Counted from the stretch's first letter, positions 26,705 through 35,350 are shown. The stretch is DNA of 64,000 nucleotides from Streptomyces rhizoryzae (GCF_023155275.1 NZ_JALMUV010000017.1:62001-126000), one strand, 5' to 3'. Numbers and translations: made by a program. Notes: generated by a model from the letters alone, not told the origin.

Positions 26705-27610
26705 ATGCTGCACGGGGAAAACGAGATCGGCGCCTTCCTCAAGGCGCGCCGTGCCGCGCTCGACCCGGCCGAGGTCGGTCTGCCCGAGGGGCCCGGCCGC
26801 CGCCGGGTCCGCGGGCTGCGGCGCGAGGAGGTCGCCCAGCTCGCCGCGATCAGCGTGGCCTACTACACCCGGATCGAACAGGGCCGGGCGCCCGCGGTCT
26901 CCGACGCCGTCCTGGACGCCCTGGCCCGCGCGCTGCGGCTGACCGACGGCGAGGCGGCCTACCTGCGGAACATCGCCGGGCCGCGGCGGCGCACGGCGGA
27001 CCGCCCGCGCGGCACCCGCGCCGCCGCCCCGGCGCGCACCGTCCGCCCGGAGATCCGCCAGCTGCTGGACGCCATGGACCCCTCGGTCGCCGCCGTGGTG
27101 GTCGGCCGCGGCCTGGACATCCTGGCCTGGAACGGCCCCGGCGGCCGGCTCTCGTTCGACCTCGACACCCTCGACCCGGCCCGCCGGAACACCGCGCTGC
27201 TGGTCTTCCTGCACCCCGCGGCCCGCGAGCGCTACCCGGACTGGGAGAAGAAGGCCGAGGAGATCGTCGGCAGCCTGCGGGCGGACAGCGGACGGCACCC
27301 GGACGACCGGCGGATCTGCGAGGTGGTCAACGAACTCCTCGACCGCAGCCCGGACTTCCGCCGGATGTGGGCCGCCCAGGGCGTCTCGGAGTGCCTGCGC
27401 GGGACGAAGCGGATCCGGCACCCGCAGGCCGGGGAGCTGACCGTCACCTTCGAGAGCTTCCGGCCGGCCGCGGACCCGGACCACATGCTGGTGACGTACA
27501 CCGCACCGCGCGGATCGGAGTCCGAGGCCCGGCTGCGGGAGCTGGGCCGGACGGCCGGTGCGGCGCGGGCGGCCCGGTCCGCACCGCCCGCACCCGCGCT
27601 CACCGGCTGA
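26705..27610 (+). CDS. Helix-turn-helix regulator with MmyB-like ligand-binding domain
   Basis: A 301-residue regulator. The N-terminal Xre helix-turn-helix (residues 5-75; RGLRREEVAQLAAISVAYYTR, IEQGRAP) is followed by an MmyB-like PAS-type domain (about 110-275; ILAWNGPGG, LLVFLHPAARERYPDWEKK). Such proteins can bind fatty acids in a hydrophobic pocket. CATACT lies six bases before the ATG, consistent with a leaderless transcript. It stands where the phosphate-transport genes follow ppk-CHAD-Nudix in other Streptomyces, so this looks like a rearrangement point. Confidence 0.85.
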   Translation: MLHGENEIGAFLKARRAALDPAEVGLPEGPGRRRVRGLRREEVAQLAAISVAYYTRIEQGRAPAVSDAVLDALARALRLTDGEAAYLRNIAGPRRRTADRPRGTRAAAPARTVRPEIRQLLDAMDPSVAAVVVGRGLDILAWNGPGGRLSFDLDTLDPARRNTALLVFLHPAARERYPDWEKKAEEIVGSLRADSGRHPDDRRICEVVNELLDRSPDFRRMWAAQGVSECLRGTKRIRHPQAGELTVTFESFRPAADPDHMLVTYTAPRGSESEARLRELGRTAGAARAARSAPPAPALTG

Positions 27611-27626
27611 GGCCCCCGGGCCCGCC

Positions 27627-28487
27627 TCAGACCGCCGGGCCGCCCCGGGGCGCCAGCGCCTCCCACCGCACGGTGACCTCGCCCTGGCGGTGCCGCCGCG
27701 GGTCCCCGGCCAGCGGCCAGTCCGCCGCCAGCAGGGCCAGCGCGGCGCGCCACCGCTGCCGGGCGCCCAGCGCGCCCAGCGGGGCGGCGCTCGCCCAGGC
27801 GCGGTCGAAGTCCCGGAGGAAGGCGTGCACCGGCTCGCCCGGCACATTGCGGTGGATCAGCGCCTTCGGCAGGCGTTCGGCCAGGTCGGAGGGGGCGCCC
27901 AGGGAGCCGAGCCGGGCCGCGAAGGTGACCGTGCGCGGCCCCTCGGGGCCCAGCGCGACCCACACGTGGCGCCGCCCGATCTCGTCGCAGGTGCCCTCCA
28001 CCAGCAGCCCGTCCGGCGCCAGCCGCGCGCACAGCCGCCGCCAGACCGCGGCGACCTCGTCCTCGTCGTACTGGCGCAGCACGTTCGCCGCCCGGATCAG
28101 CACCGGGGCGCGGCCGGGGCCGCCGGGCAGCGGCAGCTCGAAGCCGCCGTGCAGGAAGTCCAGCCCCGCGCGGGCGTACGGCAGGGCGGCGGCGACCCGC
28201 GCCGGATCGATCTCGACGCCGACGACCTGCGCGTCCGGCCGCACCGTGCGCAGCCTGCCCAGCAGCTCCAGCGGCGTCCACGGCGCGGCGCCGTAGCCGA
28301 GGTCCACCGCGACCGGGTCGGCGGTGCGGCGCAGCACCGCGGCGTGCTCGGCGGCGATCCAGCGGTCCATCCGGCGCAGCCGGTTGGGGTTGGTGGTGCC
28401 GCGGGTGGCGTTCCCGACCGGCCGGGACGGTGCGGGGACCGGGGCTGCGGCGGTGCGGGCGGCGGGAACGGGGGAGCGGCGGGCCAT
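27627..28487 (-). CDS. Class I SAM-dependent methyltransferase
   Basis: A 286-residue protein with a Rossmann methyltransferase core. The AdoMet-binding region DLGYGAAPWTPLELLG stands in for motif I, followed by VVGVEIDPARVAAALPYA, and ANVLRQYDEDEVAAVWRRL resembles the post-I motifs. The substrate is unknown. The ATG at 28487 lies six bases after TACCCT on the minus strand, supporting a leaderless start. It is convergent with the MmyB-type regulator, with only 16 bases between them, and divergent from mshA. Confidence 0.75.
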   Translation of the reverse strand: MARRSPVPAARTAAAPVPAPSRPVGNATRGTTNPNRLRRMDRWIAAEHAAVLRRTADPVAVDLGYGAAPWTPLELLGRLRTVRPDAQVVGVEIDPARVAAALPYARAGLDFLHGGFELPLPGGPGRAPVLIRAANVLRQYDEDEVAAVWRRLCARLAPDGLLVEGTCDEIGRRHVWVALGPEGPRTVTFAARLGSLGAPSDLAERLPKALIHRNVPGEPVHAFLRDFDRAWASAAPLGALGARQRWRAALALLAADWPLAGDPRRHRQGEVTVRWEALAPRGGPAV

Positions 28488-28572
28488 GCATCGAGGGTAG
28501 GGCGTGCCGGCGGACGGCCGGCCGGGACGCCCGCCGGGGCCCGCGCGCCGCGACCGGCGGTCAGGCTTTGGC

Positions 28573-28594
28573 AAAGTACGAAGAAAGTTCGAAG
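28573..28594 (+). repeat. 11-bp tandem repeat upstream of mshA
   Basis: AAAGTACGAAG (28573-28583) is followed directly by AAAGTTCGAAG (28584-28594), 10 of 11 bases identical and one helical turn apart. The pair lies 14 bases before a SigR-like promoter. This suggests a regulator-binding site. Confidence 0.5.
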
Positions 28595-28607
28595 ATGCGG
28601 TGCGGAC

Positions 28608-28635
28608 GGGAAATGGATGGCCGTCCGGAGTTGTT
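28608..28635 (+). promoter_or_regulatory. SigR-like promoter of mshA
   Basis: GGGAAA at 28608-28613 and GTT at 28633-28635 are separated by 19 bases. This is close to the SigR consensus GGAAT, 18-19 bases, GTT. The start point would fall about 40 bases before the mshA GTG. mshA belongs to the thiol-stress SigR regulon in S. coelicolor, so the site is plausible. Confidence 0.5.
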
Positions 28636-28683
28636 GCAGCGGGTCGGAGGCGCGTCCCCGCCTCGCCGAGGAGGTAGCTCGCA

Positions 28684-30096
28684 GTGAGCCAATACGTGTC
28701 CCGGCTCCGCGGCCGGCACGGCGGTCCCCCGGCGCCGGCCAGGCGCGCCGGCGGCCAGTTCGCGCACCCGGCGCGGCTGCGCCTGCCGGGCGGGATCCGG
28801 CGCCCCCGCCGGGTGGCGATGCTCAGCGTGCACACCTCCCCCCTCCACCAGCCCGGCACCGGCGACGCCGGCGGGATGAACGTCTACATCGTCGAGCTGG
28901 CCCGCAAGCTCGCCGCGCTCGGCATCGAGGTGGAGATCTTCACCCGGGCCACCACCGGCGCCCTGCCGCCCGCCGTCGAGCTGGCCCCCGGCGTCCTGGT
29001 CCGGCACGTCGACGCCGGCCCGTACGAGGGGCTGGCCAAGGAGGAGCTGCCGGCCCAGCTGTGCGCCTTCACGCACGGCGTGATGCAGGCGTGGGCGGGC
29101 CACCGCCCCGGCTACTACGACCTGGTCCACTCCCACTACTGGCTCTCCGGCCACGTCGGCTGGCTGGCCGCGGACCGCTGGCGGGTCCCGCTGGTCCACG
29201 CCATGCACACCATGGCCAAGGTGAAGAACGCCGCGCTGGCCGCCGGCGACACCCCCGAGCCGGCCGCCCGGGTCATCGGCGAGACGCAGATCGTCGAGGC
29301 CGCCGACCGCCTGATAGCCAACACCGCCGAGGAGGCCGACGAGCTGGTCCGGTACTACGACGCCGATCCCGGCAAGGTCGCGGTGGTCCACCCCGGCGTC
29401 AATCTGGACCGCTTCCGGCCGCTGGGGGACGGCGGCGCCGAGGACGTCGCGGCCGGCCGGGCCGCCGCCCGGGCCCGCCTCGGGCTGCCGCCGGACGCGG
29501 TCATCCCGCTCTTCGCGGGCCGGATACAGCCGCTCAAGGCCCCCGACATCCTGCTGCGCGCCGCGGCCGTCCTGGTCGACGCGGACCCCTCGCTCCGCTC
29601 CCGGCTGGTCGTCCCGGTGGTCGGCGGGCCCAGCGGCAGCGGCCTGGCCAAGCCCGAGGGGCTCCAGAAGCTCGCCGCCCGGCTGGGCATCGCCGATCTG
29701 GTGCGGTTCCGCCCGCCGGTCGGCCAGGACCAGCTCGCCGACTGGTACCGCGCCGCGTCCGTGCTGGTCATGCCCTCGTACAGCGAGTCGTTCGGGCTGG
29801 TGGCGATCGAGGCCCAGGCGTGCGGCACCCCGGTCGTCGCGGCCGCGGTCGGCGGCCTGCCGGTGGCCGTCCGGGACGGGGTCAGCGGCTTCCTGGTCGC
29901 CGGCCACGACCCGGCCGACTACGCCCGCGCGCTGCGCCGCTTCGCCGACGACCCGGCGCTGGCCACCACGATGGGCGCCGCCGCGGCCCGGCACGCGGTG
30001 TCCTTCGGCTGGGACACCGCCGCCGCGGCCACCGCGGACGTCTACGCCGCCGCCCTCCAGGAGCGCCGCCGTCCCCTACGATCCCTGCATGGGTGA
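28684..30096 (+). CDS. mshA: D-inositol-3-phosphate glycosyltransferase MshA
   Basis: A 470-residue GT4-family enzyme that starts mycothiol synthesis by joining GlcNAc to inositol 1-phosphate. After about 45 basic residues the GT-B fold begins (RRVAMLSVHTSPLHQPGTGDA, GGMNVYIVELARKL). It includes VHSHYWLSGHVG, FAGRIQPLKAPDILLRA (sugar-nucleotide site) and the EX7E region SYSESFGLVAIEAQACGTP. The GTG at 28684 has GGAGGT at good spacing. The YbjN gene overlaps its last eight bases. A SigR-like promoter and a tandem repeat lie upstream, fitting thiol-stress control. Confidence 0.95.
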   Translation: MSQYVSRLRGRHGGPPAPARRAGGQFAHPARLRLPGGIRRPRRVAMLSVHTSPLHQPGTGDAGGMNVYIVELARKLAALGIEVEIFTRATTGALPPAVELAPGVLVRHVDAGPYEGLAKEELPAQLCAFTHGVMQAWAGHRPGYYDLVHSHYWLSGHVGWLAADRWRVPLVHAMHTMAKVKNAALAAGDTPEPAARVIGETQIVEAADRLIANTAEEADELVRYYDADPGKVAVVHPGVNLDRFRPLGDGGAEDVAAGRAAARARLGLPPDAVIPLFAGRIQPLKAPDILLRAAAVLVDADPSLRSRLVVPVVGGPSGSGLAKPEGLQKLAARLGIADLVRFRPPVGQDQLADWYRAASVLVMPSYSESFGLVAIEAQACGTPVVAAAVGGLPVAVRDGVSGFLVAGHDPADYARALRRFADDPALATTMGAAAARHAVSFGWDTAAAATADVYAAALQERRRPLRSLHG

Positions 30097-30622
30097 GGAA
30101 CGGAAGCCCGCCACGGGCGAGCAGAAGGCACGGGACGCCGCCGCGGTGATCGAGGCCACCCTCGCGGACGCCGGTCTGGAGTGGGAGTCGCCCGCCGAGG
30201 GCAGCTACGTCGTCAAGCTGCCCGGCACCCGCAAGCTCTCCACCACCTGCGCGCTGAAGGTCGGCCGCCACTCGCTGTCCCTCAACGCCTTCGTCGTCCG
30301 CCGCCCGGACGAGAACCACGAGGCGGTGCACCGCTGGCTGCTGGAGCGCAACACCCGCCTGTACGGCGTCAGTTACGCGATCGACCAGCTCGGCGACATC
30401 TACCTCGTCGGCCGCCTCCCGCTGGCCGCCGTCACCCCCGAGGAGCTGGACCGCCTCCTCGGCACCGTCCTGGAGAACGCCGACGGCAGCTTCAACACCC
30501 TGCTGGAACTGGGCTTCGCCTCCGCCATCCGCAAGGAGTACGCCTGGCGGGTGGCGCGCGGCGAGTCCACCCGCAACCTCGCGGCGTTCGAACGGCTCAC
30601 CCGGGACGGCGCCGGGGAGTAG
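30089..30622 (+). CDS. YbjN domain-containing protein
   Basis: A 177-residue cytoplasmic protein of the YbjN/T3SS-chaperone-like fold (YVVKLPGTRKLSTTCALKVG, HSLSLNAFVVRRPDENHEAV, RNTRLYGVSYAIDQLGDIYL). The conserved gene order mshA-ybjN occurs across actinomycetes, but its molecular role is unknown. Although it overlaps the end of mshA, a TACGAT -10 hexamer at 30077-30082 lies six bases before its ATG, so it may also have its own leaderless transcript. Confidence 0.85.
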   Translation: MGEERKPATGEQKARDAAAVIEATLADAGLEWESPAEGSYVVKLPGTRKLSTTCALKVGRHSLSLNAFVVRRPDENHEAVHRWLLERNTRLYGVSYAIDQLGDIYLVGRLPLAAVTPEELDRLLGTVLENADGSFNTLLELGFASAIRKEYAWRVARGESTRNLAAFERLTRDGAGE

Positions 30623-30645
30623 CCCCGGCCGGGCGGCCCGGGGCT

Positions 30646-31662
30646 TCAGGGCACGAACCGCATCTCCGGGTAGCGCGCCGACGGCCCGTCCAGCAGCCGC
30701 CCGGCCCGGCCGCGCAGCCACCGGTCGAAGAACGCGGTGACGTACGCCCGTTCCGCGGCGACCGCCCGGGCCGGGGCGACCGTCCCGACCAGGTCCGCCA
30801 CCTCCGCCCGCGACAGCCCCACCCGGCCCGCGAGCTGCGGGACCAGCGACTCCGCGTCGGTGTAACCGGCATGCCGCCCGCCGAGCAGCGTCAGGTCCCG
30901 CAGCCAGGCGCCGCGCGCCGCGCTGTGCCGCCACACCGCGTCCCAGGACGCGACCGAGTGGTGGTCGTCCCCGGCCGTGCCCATCAGCAGCAGCGGCCGG
31001 TCCACCCCGTCCCGCCCCACGGTGGACGGATGGGAAGGGTCGTCGTCGCGCTGGGTGTAGCCCATCACCCCGTCCATGTTCACCGCCGCCTTCAGCCGCG
31101 GGTCGTCGTGCATGGTCTGGGCCGCCGTGAAACCGCCCGCCGAGTGCCCGACCATCCCCACCGCGGACAGGTCCAGCCGCCCACGCAGCGCCGGCGGCAG
31201 CGCGGTGTCCCGGCCGCCGCGCGCCAGGATGTCCAGGACGGACCGGGTGTCGGCCACCCGTACCGCGCCGACCTTCTCCAGCAGCTCGGTCATCCGCCCG
31301 GTCCGCCGGGCCCGCGCCACCTCGCCGGGCAGCACACTGCGTGCCACCCGGCCGCCGGGGAACTGCACGGCGGGCGCCTCGTAGGTGTGGTCGAGCGCCA
31401 CCACCGCATAGCCGCGGGAGGCCAGTTCGTCGCAGAGCGTGCTGCCCAGGCCGCGCGGGTCGCCGGCGCCGGGGGAGTAGAGGACCACCGGCAGGCGCCG
31501 TCCGGCGGCACCGGCCACCGGGGCGCCGGTGTGCGCGTGGGTGAGGGTGGCGCCCCAAGGCACCTTGCCGGGCGGGACGTGGTCGGCGAAGGAGTTCATC
31601 CGGTCGAACGCGGCGGCCCCGCCCCGCACCCGCGGCGCGCCCTTGCCCGTCCCCGGCAGCAT
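30646..31662 (-). CDS. Alpha/beta hydrolase (PAF-acetylhydrolase-like), possibly 5'-truncated
   Basis: A 338-residue serine hydrolase. The nucleophile elbow is GMVGHSAGGF, the oxyanion region is RLPVVLYSPGAGDPRG, and a late His lies in LLGGRHAGYTD. It resembles secreted platelet-activating-factor acetylhydrolase-like lipases. However, those proteins usually have a signal peptide and about 80 further residues (with a WYPA-type strand) before the segment AFDRMNSFADHVPPGK, and these are missing here. Either the start lies in a lost region or the gene is truncated. ATG 31662 is tentative; ATG 31599 is the alternative. Its 3' end converges on the YbjN gene. Confidence 0.65.
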   Translation of the reverse strand: MLPGTGKGAPRVRGGAAAFDRMNSFADHVPPGKVPWGATLTHAHTGAPVAGAAGRRLPVVLYSPGAGDPRGLGSTLCDELASRGYAVVALDHTYEAPAVQFPGGRVARSVLPGEVARARRTGRMTELLEKVGAVRVADTRSVLDILARGGRDTALPPALRGRLDLSAVGMVGHSAGGFTAAQTMHDDPRLKAAVNMDGVMGYTQRDDDPSHPSTVGRDGVDRPLLLMGTAGDDHHSVASWDAVWRHSAARGAWLRDLTLLGGRHAGYTDAESLVPQLAGRVGLSRAEVADLVGTVAPARAVAAERAYVTAFFDRWLRGRAGRLLDGPSARYPEMRFVP

Positions 31663-31787
31663 CCCCCGGCCCGCCCACCCCGGTCGACGGGGCGAACCCC
31701 CCTTGCGGGGTGGGGCCACCCCCCCCAGGCCGGACCGCGCCGCACGCGGCCGCGGCCGCCCCCCTCCGCCAGGACGCCCCCGGTCCG

Positions 31788-33164
31788 CTAGGACGCCACC
31801 GGCGCGTCCGCCTCCCGGCCCGCCGCCCCGGCACCGGTCCGCTCCCCGTCCGCCCGCTCCCCGGTACCGCGCCCCTCGGCCCGCGGCTCCCCGGATCCCC
31901 CGTCGGACGCCCGCCCCGGCAGCCGGCGGAGCAGCAGCGCGTAGCCCAGGGCCGCCACCGTGCCGACGGCCGCGCAGCCCGCCCACAGGGTGCCGGCGCC
32001 GTAGTGGTCGATGACCGTGCCGCCGAGCAGCGGCGCGGTCAGCGAGGCGACCGACCACGACAGGGCGTACATGCCCTGGTAGCGGCCGCGCCCCTGCACC
32101 GGCGACAGGCGCACCACCAGCCCCATCTGGGTGGGGGAGTTGATGATCTCGCCGAGCGTCCAGACGGCGACCGCGACCGCGTACATGGCGACCGACCCGG
32201 CCAGCGCCGTCAGCCCGAAGCCGTAGCCCGCCAGCAGCGCCGAGCCGATCAGCAGCAGCGCCGGGCTGCGGTGCTCGATGAAGCGGGTGACCGGGATCTG
32301 GAGCAGCACGATCAGCACCCCGTTGGCCGCGATGACCACCCCGAAGTCCGCGCTGGAGAAGCCGTCCTGACCCATCGACACCGGCATGGACACGTACGCC
32401 TGCTGGAAGATCAGCGCCAGCAGCAGGTTCAGTCCGACGACGGTCATGAAGCGGCCGTCGCGCAGCACGGTCAGCATCGAGACCCGCTCCCGGCCGCCGG
32501 CCCCGCCGTCCGAGGCGTCCCCGGGCCCGTCCGCCTCCTGGGGGCGCGACTCCGGCAGCTTGACGAAGACCACCACCGCGCAGGCCAGGACGAGCGCGGA
32601 CTCCCCGAGGAAGAGTGCCAGGTAGCCGTGCTCGGCGATCAGCCCGGCGGCCGTGGAGGAGACCGCGAAACCGAGGTTGATCGCCCAGTAGTTCAACGAG
32701 AACGCGCGGACCCGGTCCTCCGGCGCGACGATGTCGGCCATCATCGCCTGCACCGCGGGCCGCGAGGCGTTGCTCGCCATCCCGACCAGGCAGGCCACCG
32801 CCGCGATCGCCACCGGGTCGGTCATGAAGCCCAGCAGCGCCACCGAGGCCGCCGTCGACAGCTGCGCGATCAGCAGCGTCGGCCGCCGCCCGAGCCGGTC
32901 GGCGAGCACCCCGCCCCCGACCGACGAGACCACCCCGCCCAGCCCGTACAGCGCTCCCACCAGCCCGGCGTACGACGCCGAGTAGCCGCGCTCCACGGTG
33001 AGGTAGAGGGCGAGGAAGGTGGCCACGAAGGACCCCAGCCGGTTGATCAGCGTGCTGGTCCACAGCCACCAGAACTGCCGGGGCAGCCCGGACACGCTCT
33101 GTGCGACGGCCCGCCGCAGCCGGCTCCCGCCCCCGGGACGTTCCCCCGACATCGACGCAGACAT
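31788..33164 (-). CDS. MFS transporter
   Basis: A 458-residue major facilitator with 12 predicted membrane helices. The motif-A loop is GGGVLADRLGRRPTLL, between TM2 and TM3. A charged central loop (about 205-230) separates the halves, and the C-terminus is an acidic, Gly/Ala/Asp-rich tail. It is of drug/multidrug-proton antiporter type; the substrate is unknown. ATG 33164 has AGGGGGG upstream. It stands alone, divergent from gpmA. Confidence 0.85.
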   Translation of the reverse strand: MSASMSGERPGGGSRLRRAVAQSVSGLPRQFWWLWTSTLINRLGSFVATFLALYLTVERGYSASYAGLVGALYGLGGVVSSVGGGVLADRLGRRPTLLIAQLSTAASVALLGFMTDPVAIAAVACLVGMASNASRPAVQAMMADIVAPEDRVRAFSLNYWAINLGFAVSSTAAGLIAEHGYLALFLGESALVLACAVVVFVKLPESRPQEADGPGDASDGGAGGRERVSMLTVLRDGRFMTVVGLNLLLALIFQQAYVSMPVSMGQDGFSSADFGVVIAANGVLIVLLQIPVTRFIEHRSPALLLIGSALLAGYGFGLTALAGSVAMYAVAVAVWTLGEIINSPTQMGLVVRLSPVQGRGRYQGMYALSWSVASLTAPLLGGTVIDHYGAGTLWAGCAAVGTVAALGYALLLRRLPGRASDGGSGEPRAEGRGTGERADGERTGAGAAGREADAPVAS

Positions 33165-33376
33165 GACATTCCCCCCTGTGGCCGGCCGTGGACGGCGGCG
33201 GTACCGGAATCGACGAGGTAAGTGGCGAAGACGCCAAGCGCAACCTACTGACCGCCGGGTCGCGCGGCCACTCGATTGACCGGAAGCGTCACACGTCGGC
33301 GCACCCGGAGATCACGGGTCTGTGCAGGTGGCGGGCGTGCGCGGAGTCGCCGCCGGCGTCGATTACGCTCGGGGCC

Positions 33377-34141
33377 ATGGCCACCGACGCACCGTACAAG
33401 CTGATCCTGCTCCGCCACGGCGAGAGCGAGTGGAACGCGAAGAACCTGTTCACCGGCTGGGTGGACGTCAACCTCAACGACAAGGGCGAGAAGGAGGCGG
33501 TCCGCGGCGGAGAGCTGCTCAAGGAGGCCGGCCTGCTCCCCGACGTCGTCCACACCTCCCTCCAGAAGCGCGCCATCCGCACCGCGCAGCTGGCCCTGGA
33601 GGCCGCCGACCGCCACTGGATCCCGGTCCACCGCAGCTGGCGGCTGAACGAGCGCCACTACGGCGCCCTCCAGGGCAAGGACAAGGCGCAGACCCTGGCC
33701 GAGTTCGGTGAGGAGCAGTTCATGCTCTGGCGCCGCTCGTACGACACCCCGCCGCCCGCGCTGGACCGCGACGCCGAGTTCTCCCAGTTCGCCGACGCCC
33801 GCTACGCCGACCTGCCGCCGGAGCTGCGCCCGCAGACCGAGTGCCTCAAGGACGTCGTCACGCGCATGCTGCCGTACTGGTACGACGGCATCGTCCCGGA
33901 CCTCAAGGCCGGCAAGACGGTCCTGATCGCCGCCCACGGGAACAGCCTCCGCGCGCTGGTCAAGCACCTCGACGGCATCTCCGACGCCGACATCGCCGGC
34001 CTGAACATCCCCACCGGCATCCCGCTCTCCTACGAGCTCGACGCGGACTTCAAGCCGGTCCGCGCGGGCGGCACCTACCTCGACCCCGAGGCCGCCGCCG
34101 CCGCCATCGAGGCCGTGAAGAACCAGGGCAAGAAGAAGTAA
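33377..34141 (+). CDS. gpmA: 2,3-bisphosphoglycerate-dependent phosphoglycerate mutase
   Basis: A 254-residue glycolytic enzyme that interconverts 3- and 2-phosphoglycerate. It has the catalytic phospho-His in ILLRHGESEWNAKNLFTGW, the substrate region LNERHYGALQGKDK and the second His in LIAAHGNSLRALVKHLDG. The length and the Lys-rich C-terminus are normal. TACGCT at 33364-33369, seven bases before the ATG, indicates a leaderless transcript. A strong bidirectional hairpin follows the gene. Confidence 0.95.
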   Translation: MATDAPYKLILLRHGESEWNAKNLFTGWVDVNLNDKGEKEAVRGGELLKEAGLLPDVVHTSLQKRAIRTAQLALEAADRHWIPVHRSWRLNERHYGALQGKDKAQTLAEFGEEQFMLWRRSYDTPPPALDRDAEFSQFADARYADLPPELRPQTECLKDVVTRMLPYWYDGIVPDLKAGKTVLIAAHGNSLRALVKHLDGISDADIAGLNIPTGIPLSYELDADFKPVRAGGTYLDPEAAAAAIEAVKNQGKKK

Positions 34142-34164
34142 GCCCCCCTCGCGCCCCGCACGCC

Positions 34165-34207
34165 GCGGCCCCGCCGTCCGATCGGGTTGATCGGGCGGCG
34201 GGGCCGC
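34165..34207. terminator. Bidirectional terminator after gpmA
   Basis: A 19-bp stem with one G-T pair joins 34165-34183 and 34189-34207 around the loop GGGTT. It separates gpmA from the converging Cys-rich miniprotein gene. Confidence 0.75.
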
Positions 34208-34263
34208 GGGTCACCGGGCGGGTGTGGTGCCGGTGGACGGGTCGCTGCCGTGGGGGCGCGGGG

Positions 34264-34422
34264 TCAGCAGTTGCCGCCGCACTGGCAGGGGCCGCCGGAC
34301 TGGCAGCCGCAGCCGCAGCCGGAGCCGCAGCCGCAGGCGCCGAGGAGCGGGAGCAGCGGCCGGTCGACGGCCGCCGGCTCGTTCTGCGGCGCGGGGTTCG
34401 GAGAGTCCGCCATGAGTGCCAT
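34264..34422 (-). CDS. 52-residue Cys-rich miniprotein, possible metal-binding protein
   Basis: A small gene on the minus strand with a perfect AGGAGG ribosome site seven bases before its ATG (34422). The N-terminal 29 residues are Pro/Ala/Leu-rich. The last 23 residues contain eight Cys in CGCGSGCGCGC, then QSGGPCQCGGNC at the very end. The spacing Cys-x-Cys is typical of metallothionein-like and other metal-cluster peptides, but I do not recognise a named family. A promoter-like TTGACG/18/TGCAAT lies upstream and terminators flank it, so it is an independent unit between gpmA and phoU. It is easily missed because longer shadow frames cover it. Confidence 0.7.
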   Translation of the reverse strand: MALMADSPNPAPQNEPAAVDRPLLPLLGACGCGSGCGCGCQSGGPCQCGGNC

Positions 34423-34453
34423 GTATTCGCCTCCTAGGGGTCACCTGGTGCTT

Positions 34454-34483
34454 ATTGCAAGCCCGGGTGCACAGGCGCGTCAA
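34454..34483 (-). promoter_or_regulatory. Promoter of the Cys-rich miniprotein gene
   Basis: On the minus strand TTGACG (34478-34483) and TGCAAT (34454-34459) are 18 bases apart. The predicted start is about 25 bases before the ATG and leaves the AGGAGG site in the leader. Confidence 0.5.
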
Positions 34484-34500
34484 CGGCGCGTGGGCGCACG

Positions 34501-35178
34501 TTACGCGCCCTCCACCGCCGTCGGCGGGGCGATCTCGTCGGCGTGCTCACCGGTCACCAGGTAGACCACGCGCTTGGCCACCGAGACCGCGTGGTCCGCG
34601 AAGCGCTCGTAGTAGCGGCCCAGCAGGGTCACGTCCACGGCCGTCTCGATGCCGTGCTTCCAGCGGTCGTCCATCAGGTGCTGGAAGAGCGTGCGGTGCA
34701 GCATGTCCATGGCGTCGTCGTCCTGCTCCAGCTGGAGCGCGAGGTCCACGTCCTTGGTGATGATCACCTCGCCGGCCTTGGCCATCAGGCGCTGCGCCAG
34801 CTGCCCCATCTCCAGGATGGTGGCGTGCAGATCGCGCGGCACCGCCCGGTCCGGGAACCGCAGCCGGGCCAGCTTGGCGACGTGCTGCGCGAGGTCGCCG
34901 GAGCGCTCCAGGTCGGCGCTCATCCGCAGCGAGGTGACGACGATCCGCAGATCGGTGGCGACCGGCTGCTGGCGGGCCAGCAGGGTGATCGCCCGCGCCT
35001 CCAGATCGCGCTGGAGGTCGTCGACCTTCTCGTCGGCGGCGATGACGTTCTCGGCCAGCTTCAGGTCCGCGTCGAGTATCGCCGTGGTGGCGCGCCCGAT
35101 CGCGGAGCCGACGAGCCGGGCCATCTCGACCAGGCTCTCGCTGATCGAGTCCAGTTCCTCGTGGTACGCGTCCCGCAT
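34501..35178 (-). CDS. phoU: Phosphate signalling protein PhoU
   Basis: A 225-residue all-helical protein made of two three-helix PhoU repeats. Characteristic segments are ARQQPVATDLRIVVTSLRMSA in repeat 1 and GIETAVDVTLLGRYYERFADH in repeat 2; the latter holds the metal-binding acidic residues. PhoU damps the phosphate two-component response and links it to Pst transport. The ATG at 35178 starts MRDAYHEELDSISESL. It diverges from phoRP across a 359-base region containing four PHO-box cores oriented toward it, so PhoP control is likely. Confidence 0.95.
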   Translation of the reverse strand: MRDAYHEELDSISESLVEMARLVGSAIGRATTAILDADLKLAENVIAADEKVDDLQRDLEARAITLLARQQPVATDLRIVVTSLRMSADLERSGDLAQHVAKLARLRFPDRAVPRDLHATILEMGQLAQRLMAKAGEVIITKDVDLALQLEQDDDAMDMLHRTLFQHLMDDRWKHGIETAVDVTLLGRYYERFADHAVSVAKRVVYLVTGEHADEIAPPTAVEGA

Positions 35179-35350
35179 CAGTGACCTTCTCTCGCTTCGA
35201 GGGTTCGGGTGCTCCCGGGGATCCGGGGTGTGGGGGATGGTGCGTGGGTGTGGTGGGGGTGGCCTCGCGCCTACGCTCCCACGGACCGGCCGCCGGCAGG
35301 CCCCCGCACCCTCAATGTGCGGCCGGATCACGACCTGCGGTGCCACCGGA

